A stretch of DNA of 11,455 bases from contig JALLAP010002470.1 of the NCBI GenBank assembly GCA_036939355.1, positions 1 through 11,455 on the forward strand, given 5' to 3'. Shown here piece after piece: positions 1-7,025 of the stretch. The DNA is from Thalassiosira profunda. Lineage: Eukaryota > Bacillariophyta > Thalassiosirophyceae > Thalassiosirales > Thalassiosiraceae. The notes below the pieces were generated by a model that did no database searches, was not told the origin of the DNA, and saw only the letters and a list, made by a program, of their open reading frames with translations. The stretch's first letter is position 1; each line of letters starts with the position of its first letter. The translations under genes and the position numbers were made by a program.

Positions 1-1681
1 GGGGCGGGGTCCGGATCCGGCCATCCAATGGCACGGCGGGAGCCTCCAGATCCCCCTCGTCGTCTTCGTCCTCGTCGAGGTGCATGGCCGACTGGCGCCA
101 CTTCAACCTCTGTTTCCGCTTGTACTCCTCTCCGGCGTCGACAATCCGGTAAAACGCCCTCGACAGTCCTCGCAACCTCCGTTTCCCTCTCGCCCGCTTA
201 TTCCGGCTGCCCACCGATGGCACATCGTCCTCGTCCAGTGCCGCGGCCTCGTGTCGCTTGTACTCCTGAATATAAGCCTTCGTCAACTTCTTCAGCTTCG
301 AGTGGTTGACCAAATCCCGAAAGTCGGAGCTGCGCCCCTTCACCTTCTGCCGCCGGGTGGTCTGGTACCACGCGCCCATCGTCGTGCCGCCCCAACTCCG
401 GGCGAAGGCGTCGTACTTGATCAGCACCTGCCGCACCACGATGATGTTCGTAGTCACAAAGGCGTGCAGTTCGAGGATCTCGCCGCCCAATTCCGTGAAC
501 GATCGATGTTCCCGCTCCTGGCTCGGGGCCACCAGCTCGTCGTCGTCGTCCAACAGCTTCGTGTTCTGGCTCTGGTCCTCCTCGGCCACCGACTCCATGC
601 CCTGACATGGGGGTTTGCCACACTCGTAGTCCAACGTGGGCATTTCAAGGGCGCCGCACTGAAATGTCAAGCACGTGCCTCCGTCCACCCGCGGCGGGGC
701 CAGCTCTGCCATTCGCGATCTATAAAAGGCGGCGGCCCGCTCCACCTCACTGTCTAATACAGCACTCAGCTCGGATCGCTCGATGTACGATAATCGGTTG
801 GTGATCTCGGCCTCGTCCAGGACGGAGTTGGAGCCCATGCGGAGGTACGGCGAGCACGCGTTGGGGACGCCCTCTCCGTCGGCCCCGATCGTTTGGATCG
901 GCGCCGCGCAGGCTGCCGAGGCCAGCACACCTGTCACAGTCAAATCATCTCCACCCGCATCACCACCTGCTGTGTTGGTGCCTGCAACACCGTCCTCTCC
1001 AGCTTTTTGCTTCGTCCTCTTCGTCCGTCTCGTCTTGCCACCGGGCGGAGTCCTCCCCAGCGCCCGCTGCCCGGCATACTCCATCAAATTTCCCTCGGCC
1101 CCATCTTCCTTTTTCAAGAACGGAGCCTCCCTGGCATACTCGTCAATCGCCAAGTTGAACTCTTCCTCGCTCAGCGTCGGCTTCAATCCACTCCGGTCGT
1201 TGCAAGTGCCACATGCCGCGGATGTAGAGTATGGCTCGTTGTTCAGTTGGTCTCGCAGCCGCGCTCTAAGGCCGGCGCGCCGGGCCGAGAAGAAGTTCAA
1301 AGTGGCGCGGAGCAACGGGTAGGAGGCGTGGGGGGGCGTCCAATCGTCGGACGCGTCGTCGAGGGCGAGGTCGTTGGTGTTGGCTTCTGGTGCACCGTCT
1401 TGGGTTGCTGCACGTGCACCTTCATTTGCTGTTGCAGCGGAGGCGCCCTGTGATGAATCACGGATCACGTACCCGCTATTCATATTGGCCGCATCCTGAT
1501 TCGCCGCATCGCTCGACGTCGATCGGGATATGGCATCGACGAGCGAGGTGGGCGGCGGGACGGCCGTGGCCGTTGGTGGTGCGGGCGGGTGGAGGGGACG
1601 GCGGATGGCCCGCTCTAAACAAGCGGAGAAGGTACCGCCGCCGGACATGACGTCCTCCGTGCGGGGCGAGTGGGTCGCCAT
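1..1681 (-). CDS. SPX-domain-like protein, C-terminus beyond window
   Basis: The minus-strand frame is open from an ATG at 1681-1679 to the window edge, giving 560 codons without a stop. Three blocks, in order, resemble the helical core of SPX domains, which bind inositol pyrophosphates and report phosphate status. Residues about 122-142 (PLLRATLNFFSARRAGLRAR) look like the first helix. Residues about 304-325 (ELSAVLDSEVERAAAFYRSR) match the E/D-rich helix ending in F-Y. Residues about 405-429, containing VVRQVLIKYDAF, match the Lys-Tyr-Asp helix that usually reads R-K-I-L-K-K-Y-D-K. Long Ala/Gly/Asp-rich linkers separate the blocks, far longer than in a compact SPX domain, and there is an Asp run near residues 377-381. 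The tail is basic (KRARGKRRLRG), then acidic. The part that would tell an SPX-only regulator from an SPX-transporter or VTC-type protein lies outside the window. A second in-frame ATG is at 1648. The reading frame is certain; the SPX call is moderate. Confidence 0.6.
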   Translation of the reverse strand, partial: MATHSPRTEDVMSGGGTFSACLERAIRRPLHPPAPPTATAVPPPTSLVDAISRSTSSDAANQDAANMNSGYVIRDSSQGASAATANEGARAATQDGAPEANTNDLALDDASDDWTPPHASYPLLRATLNFFSARRAGLRARLRDQLNNEPYSTSAACGTCNDRSGLKPTLSEEEFNLAIDEYAREAPFLKKEDGAEGNLMEYAGQRALGRTPPGGKTRRTKRTKQKAGEDGVAGTNTAGGDAGGDDLTVTGVLASAACAAPIQTIGADGEGVPNACSPYLRMGSNSVLDEAEITNRLSYIERSELSAVLDSEVERAAAFYRSRMAELAPPRVDGGTCLTFQCGALEMPTLDYECGKPPCQGMESVAEEDQSQNTKLLDDDDELVAPSQEREHRSFTELGGEILELHAFVTTNIIVVRQVLIKYDAFARSWGGTTMGAWYQTTRRQKVKGRSSDFRDLVNHSKLKKLTKAYIQEYKRHEAAALDEDDVPSVGSRNKRARGKRRLRGLSRAFYRIVDAGEEYKRKQRLKWRQSAMHLDEDEDDEGDLEAPAVPLDGRIRTPP

Positions 1682-1861
1682 GGGTGCTGCGGAGGGTTCG
1701 GTGGCAGGTCGGGTGGAGGCGGAGTGGTCGCCATGGCCAGCGTTGGCCTTGGCTTTTGTGGCAGCGGACCGCTTGGCAAAACGGCGAGAGCCGTTTTCTT
1801 GTCGCGAGAGAGAGCCAATCCTTCCATCGCTCCTTCCTCCCCCTCCCTCCTGCAGATAGCC
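1682..1861. promoter_or_regulatory. Divergent intergenic promoter, SPX-like / lumen-protein genes
   Basis: These 180 bp separate the two divergent start codons, so both promoters or 5' UTRs must overlap here. A CCAAT pentamer lies at 1815-1819 on the plus strand, 43 bases before the lumen-protein ATG. A pyrimidine-rich tract (about 1818-1852) ends in CTGCAG just before that ATG and resembles a splice acceptor. No TATA box was seen. The promoter role is inferred from gene orientation. Confidence 0.45.
1815..1819 (+). promoter_or_regulatory. CCAAT box candidate
   Basis: A CCAAT pentamer sits in the short divergent spacer upstream of the lumen-protein gene. NF-Y-type factors bind this motif in eukaryotes. 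A 5-base match is weak evidence, and the position relative to the transcription start is unknown. Confidence 0.2.
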
Positions 1862-2725
1862 ATGGCCGCGCTCCGCGCCCTCTACGCCCTTATCCTATAC
1901 ACATGCTTGTCCAGATCGTCGGCGCTGCTGCCGGCGGTGCCGATTTGCAATGAAAATGGGCCGTCTTGCATGCAACGACGGTTGTCGCGGCCATCATCGC
2001 GCGACGTAGGTGCAGGTGCAGGTGCAGGTGACGGCTGCAATTTGATGCATCAAGCAGTGCCTGCCCATCATCGCAATACGCTCCACTGTGTCGACGAAGG
2101 TGATCTGCAATCCTCGAATCTGGTGGATAAACAATCCACTGCAAACAACAACGAAGAAGAATCGGTCCTGAGGAGAAGGAGGTTCCTCTCGTGCACATCA
2201 CGTGCATTCCTTTTGGCGCCAATGCTGCCCGGCCCGGCCACGGCGATCGACAACCCGCTCAACCTGAAGGGCTACCTCTGGGAGACGGGAAAGGTGTACA
2301 TAAAAGAGCCCATGCCCGACGGGGACGACGACGACTTCTATGCTATCCTCGACGGCACCGCGGAGGCCCTCCATTCGGCAGAACTCACGGAGGCGATATC
2401 GGAAGGAAAATTCGGCCAGGCCTCGCGCCTGTTGCGGGGAGGGCTCATCTCAGAGTCCAGAATACGCATCGCCGCCAACGCATTGATAGACGGCATTCCC
2501 GAAGAGAACGACGAGGCCATTTACAAATCGAGCGAATCGTTCCGGATATTCTTGCGGTTTCTCGACGTGTTGGACGCCGAGGTGGAGAACGCGTCGCGGC
2601 CGTCGTTCGGAAGTGGAGAAGGGGATCCGAGGATAGAGATCTTGACGAGGGTGGGGGAGGCGGAGGACGCGATGAGGGCGTTGGTGAGAAATCTCCGGAA
2701 GGGAAGGGAAGGGCAGGGGAAATAA
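1862..2725 (+). CDS. Predicted thylakoid-lumen protein of unknown function, Tat-type leader
   Basis: The 287-residue protein starts at the first true ATG of the frame. Residues 1-21 form a hydrophobic signal peptide (LRALYALILYTCL) with a likely cut after SSA-21. Residues 22-103 are hydrophilic and low in order, with a Gly-Ala repeat at 50-57, as expected for a plastid transit region. Residues 104-128 hold an RRRR cluster, a hydrophobic stretch and ATA before Ile-129, a typical twin-arginine thylakoid-transfer and cleavage signal. Such a tripartite leader is known for lumen proteins of algae with secondary plastids. The mature part is about 159 residues, mainly helical, with an acidic DGDDDD run at 153-158 and a Lys/Arg-rich C-terminus. 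Size and helix content recall PsbQ/Psb31-type extrinsic photosystem II subunits, but I see no diagnostic motif, so the function is left open. A partial copy of the 3' end lies at about 4085-4205. Confidence 0.75.
   Translation: MAALRALYALILYTCLSRSSALLPAVPICNENGPSCMQRRLSRPSSRDVGAGAGAGDGCNLMHQAVPAHHRNTLHCVDEGDLQSSNLVDKQSTANNNEEESVLRRRRFLSCTSRAFLLAPMLPGPATAIDNPLNLKGYLWETGKVYIKEPMPDGDDDDFYAILDGTAEALHSAELTEAISEGKFGQASRLLRGGLISESRIRIAANALIDGIPEENDEAIYKSSESFRIFLRFLDVLDAEVENASRPSFGSGEGDPRIEILTRVGEAEDAMRALVRNLRKGREGQGK
2009..2032 (+). repeat. Hexanucleotide microsatellite in transit-peptide region
   Basis: Three perfect GGTGCA units are followed by a variant GGTGAC. They lie inside the lumen-protein gene and encode alternating Gly-Ala in the disordered transit region, where a change in repeat number would be tolerated. 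Confidence 0.75.
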
Positions 2726-3056
2726 GCAGCATGCTTTAAATGTAACAACTCTTCTTATCTTTGCTTCGCTATTTTGTCTCAGAGAGAGACGCATAGATCA
2801 GGGCCACAAAAGTCTCTGTGATCTTGCAGGAGCAACCTGGAGGCTGGAGGCAACCAAACTCCCAACTCTCCCTCCAACCTCCACGCTAGGTATCTAGGTA
2901 CGTACGTAGGTATTGTATCTAGAACGATACGTCATTCATTTCCAAGTCAACCAAGTCTCCCGTCGTCCGGCGCCCAACCGCCCGGAGGCGTGGGCGGATC
3001 TTGGATTCGCTCGTGGGGTGGTCCTGCTCGCGATCTGTGTTTTGCCTTGCAGCAAG
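2726..3056 (+). other. Spacer and 5' UTR between lumen-protein and RING-Sel1 genes
   Basis: This 331-bp spacer holds no convincing gene. The first part (about 2726-2810) is AT-richer and probably contains the 3' UTR of the lumen-protein gene. A run of related short words (CTAGGTAT, CTAGGTAC, GTACGTAGGTAT) lies at about 2886-2914 and includes AG followed by GTACGT, a good splice-donor match at 2898. A pyrimidine-rich stretch ending in TTGCAG at 3052 lies four bases before the RING-Sel1 ATG. Together they suggest a 5' UTR intron of about 155 bases (2898-3052), which is inference only. Confidence 0.35.
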
Positions 3057-4046
3057 ATGGGCAAGAAAAATAGGAAGAAGGTGAAGGAGGAATCGCCGAC
3101 GCAGCACGGCAAAAAGCGGCATAACAAGAAGTCGGGTCAATGGGAGACGGCACAGCCGATTTCCAGCGATGAGTATGCGAGGGTCGTTACCAATGCTCTC
3201 ACGCGGACGGAAGATCCGTTGAAGGATTGGGCGCCACCGGAGGCGGAGGATTGTCCGATTTGCCTGCTCCCGCAGCCGCTCGAGTTTGGGCACAGCTATT
3301 ACTTCGGTTGTTGCAACCAATTGGTCTGCTGGGGGTGCAAGGGGGACGCGCTGAAACTGCAGATGAGAGAGAAGCCGGGGCGCAGTCCAGAAGAGATTAT
3401 GGAGGCATCGGATGTTTGTCCATTTTGTCGTCAAAACTATCATGCCACCCCGACCAAGGAGCGAGTTGAAAGGGAGGTATCCCGGGCCGAATCTGGCAGC
3501 ATTGAAGCTATGCACCGCCTTGGCCTGTATCATCATCATGGCGAACAAGGGATCGCCGTGAACATGTCCAAGGCACTTAGTTGGTACAAGAAAGCGAGCG
3601 ATGCTGGGCATCCAAAGGCGTGCCACCTGCTGGGAAAATTCTATCAGGAGGGATTGAAGGGTCTTGTGGACGTGAATCTGGAAGAGGCTATGATCCATTA
3701 CCAGCGGGCTGCGGAACTGGGGCACTATCCTGCTTTCAAGAACCTCGCCGACGCTCAGGTGGATGCAGGCGCAGGGTTGGAGGAGATAGTCATGAACACG
3801 CGGAAGGCCATGATGTGCGGAGTAGTAGACCAGGACAACTTCGTTGCGGGGAACATGAAGAATTTCTACAAAATGAAGATCATCACAAAAGAGGAGTACC
3901 TGTACAGTCTGAAGGTCCACCAAATGTCAGTCGAGAAACGGAACAGCCCTTCGAGAGAGGATGCCATTTGCATTTTTCGATTGGGAGAGGATCATCCCAA
4001 AATGTGCCCCGAGCAGTTAGCACGTCTGAGGAAAATGCGAGGATAG
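3057..4046 (+). CDS. RING-type zinc finger protein with Sel1-like repeats
   Basis: The 329-residue protein starts at the only ATG at the head of the frame; upstream the frame has no ATG. Residues 1-25 are very basic (MGKKNRKKVK onward) and could be a nuclear or RNA-binding tail. A zinc-finger region spans about 66-124: CPIC at 66-69, CC at 85-86, CWGC at 91-94 and CPFC at 121-124, spaced as in a RING-like finger with a long loop before the last pair. From about 148 to 225, alternating A/G-rich helices (AMHRLGLYHH, ALSWYKKASDAGHPKA, ACHLLGKFYQEG, AMIHYQRAAELGHYPA) are typical Sel1/TPR-like repeats. A conserved-looking C-terminal helix region follows. RING+Sel1 proteins are an expanded family in diatoms. 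Ubiquitin-ligase activity is plausible, but the substrate is unknown. Confidence 0.85.
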   Translation: MGKKNRKKVKEESPTQHGKKRHNKKSGQWETAQPISSDEYARVVTNALTRTEDPLKDWAPPEAEDCPICLLPQPLEFGHSYYFGCCNQLVCWGCKGDALKLQMREKPGRSPEEIMEASDVCPFCRQNYHATPTKERVEREVSRAESGSIEAMHRLGLYHHHGEQGIAVNMSKALSWYKKASDAGHPKACHLLGKFYQEGLKGLVDVNLEEAMIHYQRAAELGHYPAFKNLADAQVDAGAGLEEIVMNTRKAMMCGVVDQDNFVAGNMKNFYKMKIITKEEYLYSLKVHQMSVEKRNSPSREDAICIFRLGEDHPKMCPEQLARLRKMRG

Positions 4047-4440
4047 CTTGTTGCATCGAGAAGGTGGCGAGGGGACACCAATGCACAAATTGTCGCGCTT
4101 TGTCCGGATTTTCTTATTGCCGCGAGGTGGAGATCTTGACGAGGATGGGGGAGGCGGAGGATGCGACGAGGGCGCTGGTGTGAAATCTCCGGAAGGGGCG
4201 TGCAGGGACAGTGAGATATGCACTCATAAGACCGAGGGAATGATAGGCCCAAAATCTGTCCTTTGTAGATATCAACAGCTGCCACCGTTCTCGTCGGAAA
4301 CAGGATTGCACTTCTTCGAATGCTCCTCTCAAAATTGTTTCGTTGACCTCCACAATAGCCCCAACAGAGCTGTCCTCTGTACATCATGCTTTGTTCATAA
4401 GTATTGGTGCATTCGCTCCCAAAAATTTCTCCGCGTCACA
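4047..4440. other. Convergent spacer between RING-Sel1 and globin genes
   Basis: This 394-bp spacer lies between two converging stop codons. Its first third holds the degenerate copy of the lumen-protein 3' end. From about 4210 to 4440 it is AT-richer, with no open frame of note and no recognised RNA, hairpin or element. It probably supplies the 3' UTRs of both neighbours. Confidence 0.5.
4085..4205 (+). pseudogene. Degenerate partial copy of the lumen-protein gene 3' end
   Basis: Bases 4131-4197 align without gaps to 2637-2703 of the lumen-protein gene, with five mismatches over 67 bases by my count. The copy would read ILTRMGEAEDATRALV and then hits TGA where the parent has AGA (Arg-276). 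Upstream, shorter matches in the same order (TCCGGATTTTCTT and CGAGGTGGAGA) continue the similarity back to about 4085, with two internal deletions relative to the parent. Weaker similarity runs past 4205. There is no start codon or leader, so this is a relic rather than a gene. It has the same orientation as its parent and lies just after the RING-Sel1 stop, so it may be transcribed in that gene's 3' UTR. Confidence 0.8.
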
Positions 4441-4983
4441 TCACCATATTCTCCCGCTGTCGAGCTGCGTTCCCCCGCTCAATTGATCGTCCCTCATGTA
4501 CTCGCTCGCCGCCACAATGTAAAATGCCGTGTACCGAAAGTACATCTTCAGATACTCCCGCGCCTCCCTGCCGTCGTCCCCTTGCAAATTGTCGTGTTCG
4601 TCGATCGCCCGCTCCATATGATGCATCCACCGCTCTGCCGCAGGGGCACCAATCTTGTAGTTGGCGTGCCGTCCCACCAATCGAGTGTATTTTCCTTTCT
4701 TTTCTTTATACAATTCTGGGCCACCAAACGTCTGAACTAAGAATCGATGTTGGTTGTCGATCGCCTCTGATTTGGTGGAACTGGCAAATATGCCAAGGAA
4801 CCACGGATGACCCTTGTCTGCAAATACCCGTTTGTAAAACAGCGTGGCGAGCAAGTGAAAGCCGTCCGGGCCGCCGATGCGCTCGAGGAGGGGAGGCGTG
4901 AGGGCCGTCGAGGCGAGGAGGGAGTGGTCGTAGGTCACGCCCGAAAGGGCGTGCGCCTTTGCCCGGAGCTCGTACTTGGACAT
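4441..4983 (-). CDS. Truncated (2-on-2) hemoglobin, group II
   Basis: The 180-residue protein starts at the only ATG of the frame; an upstream in-frame TGA lies at 5025-5023. Truncated globins bind heme and small ligands (O2, NO, CO) and act in NO detoxification, oxygen chemistry or sensing. Features of group II are visible: RIGGPDGFHLLATLFYKRVF with Tyr-50 at the B10 position, Phe-66 as likely CD1, a QTFGGPELY block at 84-92, His-106 in GRHANYKI as proximal F8 histidine, and Trp-119 (RWMHHM) as the conserved G8 tryptophan. The N-terminal 20 and C-terminal 30 or so residues extend beyond the minimal fold. There is no signal or transit peptide, so a cytosolic location is likely. It diverges from the TPR-like gene and converges on the RING-Sel1 gene. 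Confidence 0.88.
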   Translation of the reverse strand: MSKYELRAKAHALSGVTYDHSLLASTALTPPLLERIGGPDGFHLLATLFYKRVFADKGHPWFLGIFASSTKSEAIDNQHRFLVQTFGGPELYKEKKGKYTRLVGRHANYKIGAPAAERWMHHMERAIDEHDNLQGDDGREAREYLKMYFRYTAFYIVAASEYMRDDQLSGGTQLDSGRIW

Positions 4984-5136
4984 GCCTCGGAGGGGGACGG
5001 GCCGCGGCGCCAAGAGGCCGAGTCAGGACTGATGACGGAGACGACGGACGACTGTTCCCGTGGACCGACGGACCGGACTCGCGGCGGGCACGCCGAGGAC
5101 GCGGACAGCGAAGCCGAAAAGCGCCTGGTGGGTGGA

Positions 5137-5151
5137 TATCGGGTGGCACCC
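5137..5151. repeat. GGGT-ACCC dyad, copy 1
   Basis: TATCGGGTGGCACCC contains GGGT (5141-5144) and ACCC (5148-5151) around a 3-base centre. It shares TATCGGGTGG with copy 2. It may be one half of a two-site operator between the globin and the TPR-like gene. Confidence 0.5.
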
Positions 5152-5189
5152 ATTTCGTGCTATTGTATGACCTGGAACAGCTATTATTG

Positions 5190-5226
5190 TATCGGGTGGA
5201 TACCCGAACCCGATGCGTTACGGGTT
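5190..5226. repeat. GGGT-ACCC dyad copy 2 plus adjacent AACCCG/CGGGTT inverted pair
   Basis: TATCGGGTGGATACCCG repeats copy 1 and has perfect CGGGT (5193-5197) and ACCCG (5202-5206) arms. It is followed directly by AACCCG (5207-5212), eight bases, and CGGGTT (5221-5226), a second perfect inverted pair. It ends seven bases before the alternative TPR-like ATG at 5233. Confidence 0.5.
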
Positions 5227-5292
5227 TCGAGTATGGGTAGAGCACCTCCTCCACCAGCAGGCTGGCTCATCCAGCTCCATCCCATCGCAAGC

Positions 5293-6978
5293 ATGCACCG
5301 CCTATCGGCCACCCTCGGCCCCCGGGCGCGCCGCCTGCGCGCCGGGCCGCTCGCCCAGAGGCCGCCGCCCTCGCCCCAGACGCGACGTGCACCGATCTCC
5401 ATCTCCACCTCCCTCCTCGGACGCGATGATGTGCACCGTCGTCCCCTCCGGCCAAATCACCCCGGGGCCCAGTTGCCATCAACAACATCCAACAACACGT
5501 GCTCGGCAAGATGCCTCTGGTCCCCCGCCGACCTGGCCGCCGAGGCTGCCGAGGAGTCACCATCGCAACCGCCGTCGCCCCTGCACCTCCCGCCCATCGG
5601 CCCGGCCGCCGCATCCGCCGATGGCGAGTTTGAGGCGGCTCTGGAGGGATTGTCGCGGTACGAGCACTTGAAGGCTTCCAGTATCGACGCCGAGGAACGC
5701 ACGATGCTGCAGTTTCTCAAGGCCCAGCTGATGATCAATTCGGGACGATTCGCCCACGCCCTCTCCGAGTACGAGTGCTTGTTGGAAGACATGGAGCGGG
5801 AGGCGGAGGAGCAGGTGCGGTTACTGCAGGAGAGAGGCGGAGGCGACAATACAGAGTCCCCGCTCCCGGTGATCCACGCGGCATCGGCCCTGACCGGAGT
5901 GGGGGCGTCCCAACTGCTCAGTCACATCCGCGACGGTAGTGGTGGTAACGCAATGGATGCAGACGAGGGAGAAATCCTCGAATCGATAGAGACCGCCACG
6001 GACATGCTCCTCGAATCGCGAAAGGACGCGCTGCTCTCGCCCAAGCACAGCCAGCTGGCCGTCGACCTGGGGTTGGCCGCGGCCGTCTCCCTGACCAACC
6101 TCGGCGTGGCCCATTTTCTCCTTCACAACGACAAGGAACAATCGATGGCGTGCTGGAGGAGGGGATTGGAGACGCTCGATTCCATTTTGGAGGGGGCAAT
6201 GCGGTCTGCCACCGTCATACCTGGCCACAAGCACTTGTGCATGGAGGGCGTGCGGGCGCGGCTGTACTGCAACATTGCCTGGGCGCTGTTGGGCAGCGGA
6301 CCGTTGGACAATGTGGAGGACGAGACGTTGAAAAGTGCCAGCGAGGCCGCGAAGAAGGCTCTCGATATATACGACGAGTTGATGAACTGTTCAAAGGTGC
6401 TGCGGGGCGGCAGTGTCGATATGGGCAACAGCAAAGACGACGGTGAATGCGAAGAAGCGGCCGATGATGCAACCACCCAAGATGAATGGGAGCAAATTCT
6501 GAAGGAGAAGGCCGAGGAACAGCAGGTGCCTCCCAAGCCAAATGCCACGCCTCTCTCGTCGCTGTGGGCAGCCCACCACCAGGCCGAGTCGGCCCGGGCC
6601 CTCGGACTCGTGGCCCAGTGCTACGCCGGGGCGGGGGCGGCGGTGACCTCCGAGGGACTCTTCCAGTCGGCGCTCGATGCCTCGGCGTCGTATCCGCTGG
6701 GGCAGAATCTCAAATTGGGAGGCAGCAGTGCCAAGGGCGTGGCGTTGTCATCGCCCAGTTTGGGAGTGATAGCACGTGACGTCCGATTGGGGTACGCCCT
6801 GCTGTGTGACAACTGGGACAAGAGGAAGGCCGATGCCGAGCGGTTGCGTGCGGATGCCCATAAGATCGAGGACGAGGGCGTGCTCCGAGGATTTGCGAGG
6901 GGCAAGGATGGTGGTGCAAAGTCTATTTCAGGTCTGGCATCGTCATTATGGCTGTTCAGCCCGCTTGATTTTGATTGA
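5293..6978 (+). CDS. TPR-like helical protein, probably mitochondrial
   Basis: The 561-residue protein is read from the ATG at 5293. The first about 55 residues (MHRLSATLGPRARRLRAG onward) are rich in Arg, Ser, Ala and Pro with no acidic residue until about 45, which fits a mitochondrial presequence. An in-frame ATG at 5233 would add 20 residues; the frame itself is open from 4807, but that part overlaps the globin on the other strand. The body is helical, with TPR-like helix pairs at about 138-178 (FLKAQLMINSGRFAHALSEY), 255-300 (AVSLTNLGVAHFLL...CWRRGLETLD), 317-365 (RARLYCNIAWALLG...AAKKALDIYDEL) and 426-455 (ARALGLVAQCYAGAG). Acidic loops separate them. I do not recognise an orthologue of known function; TPR proteins usually act as assembly scaffolds. 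It converges on the aldo-keto reductase with 47 bp between stops. Confidence 0.7.
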   Translation: MHRLSATLGPRARRLRAGPLAQRPPPSPQTRRAPISISTSLLGRDDVHRRPLRPNHPGAQLPSTTSNNTCSARCLWSPADLAAEAAEESPSQPPSPLHLPPIGPAAASADGEFEAALEGLSRYEHLKASSIDAEERTMLQFLKAQLMINSGRFAHALSEYECLLEDMEREAEEQVRLLQERGGGDNTESPLPVIHAASALTGVGASQLLSHIRDGSGGNAMDADEGEILESIETATDMLLESRKDALLSPKHSQLAVDLGLAAAVSLTNLGVAHFLLHNDKEQSMACWRRGLETLDSILEGAMRSATVIPGHKHLCMEGVRARLYCNIAWALLGSGPLDNVEDETLKSASEAAKKALDIYDELMNCSKVLRGGSVDMGNSKDDGECEEAADDATTQDEWEQILKEKAEEQQVPPKPNATPLSSLWAAHHQAESARALGLVAQCYAGAGAAVTSEGLFQSALDASASYPLGQNLKLGGSSAKGVALSSPSLGVIARDVRLGYALLCDNWDKRKADAERLRADAHKIEDEGVLRGFARGKDGGAKSISGLASSLWLFSPLDFD

Positions 6979-7025
6979 TAGCTACAATCGACTCTACACA
7001 CAACACTTCACTTGTTGAGAAAGAT

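Larger units (their letters stand above)
4984..5292. promoter_or_regulatory. Divergent promoter region, globin / TPR-like genes, with GGGT-ACCC dyads
   Basis: About 250-309 bp, depending on the TPR-like start, separate the divergent start codons. The left part is GC-rich. The right part (5126-5239) holds two copies of TATCGGGTGGNNACCC-like sequence, at 5137-5151 and 5190-5205, 53 bases apart and each an imperfect palindrome. An adjacent AACCCG / CGGGTT inverted pair lies at 5207-5212 and 5221-5226. The repeated, symmetric layout suggests a protein-binding site cluster. The bound factor is unknown. Confidence 0.4.

Noticed and set aside
80..1453. Plus-strand open frames of up to 225 codons in the first 1.5 kb
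   Set aside because: Arg/Pro/Ser-rich compositions without recognisable domains, several overlapping each other; they are shadows of the long minus-strand SPX-like frame.
2919..3923. 334-codon minus-strand frame opposite the RING-Sel1 gene
   Set aside because: The plus strand carries clear zinc-ligand and Sel1 motifs over the same bases; the minus-strand translation shows no domain.
4984..5013. Extending the globin to a TTG codon at 5013
   Set aside because: TTG is not a usual eukaryotic start, an in-frame stop lies just upstream, and the ATG at 4983 fits the family.
5131..5226. GGGT-ACCC dyads as a small RNA hairpin or transposon ends
   Set aside because: Arms are only 4-6 bases, too short for a stable RNA gene, and there is no transposase or target-site duplication nearby.
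4807..5232. N-terminal extension of the TPR-like frame from the ATG at 4807
   Set aside because: It runs antisense through the globin coding region, shows no family-like sequence, and the later ATGs sit beyond the divergent spacer with a targeting-type N-terminus.
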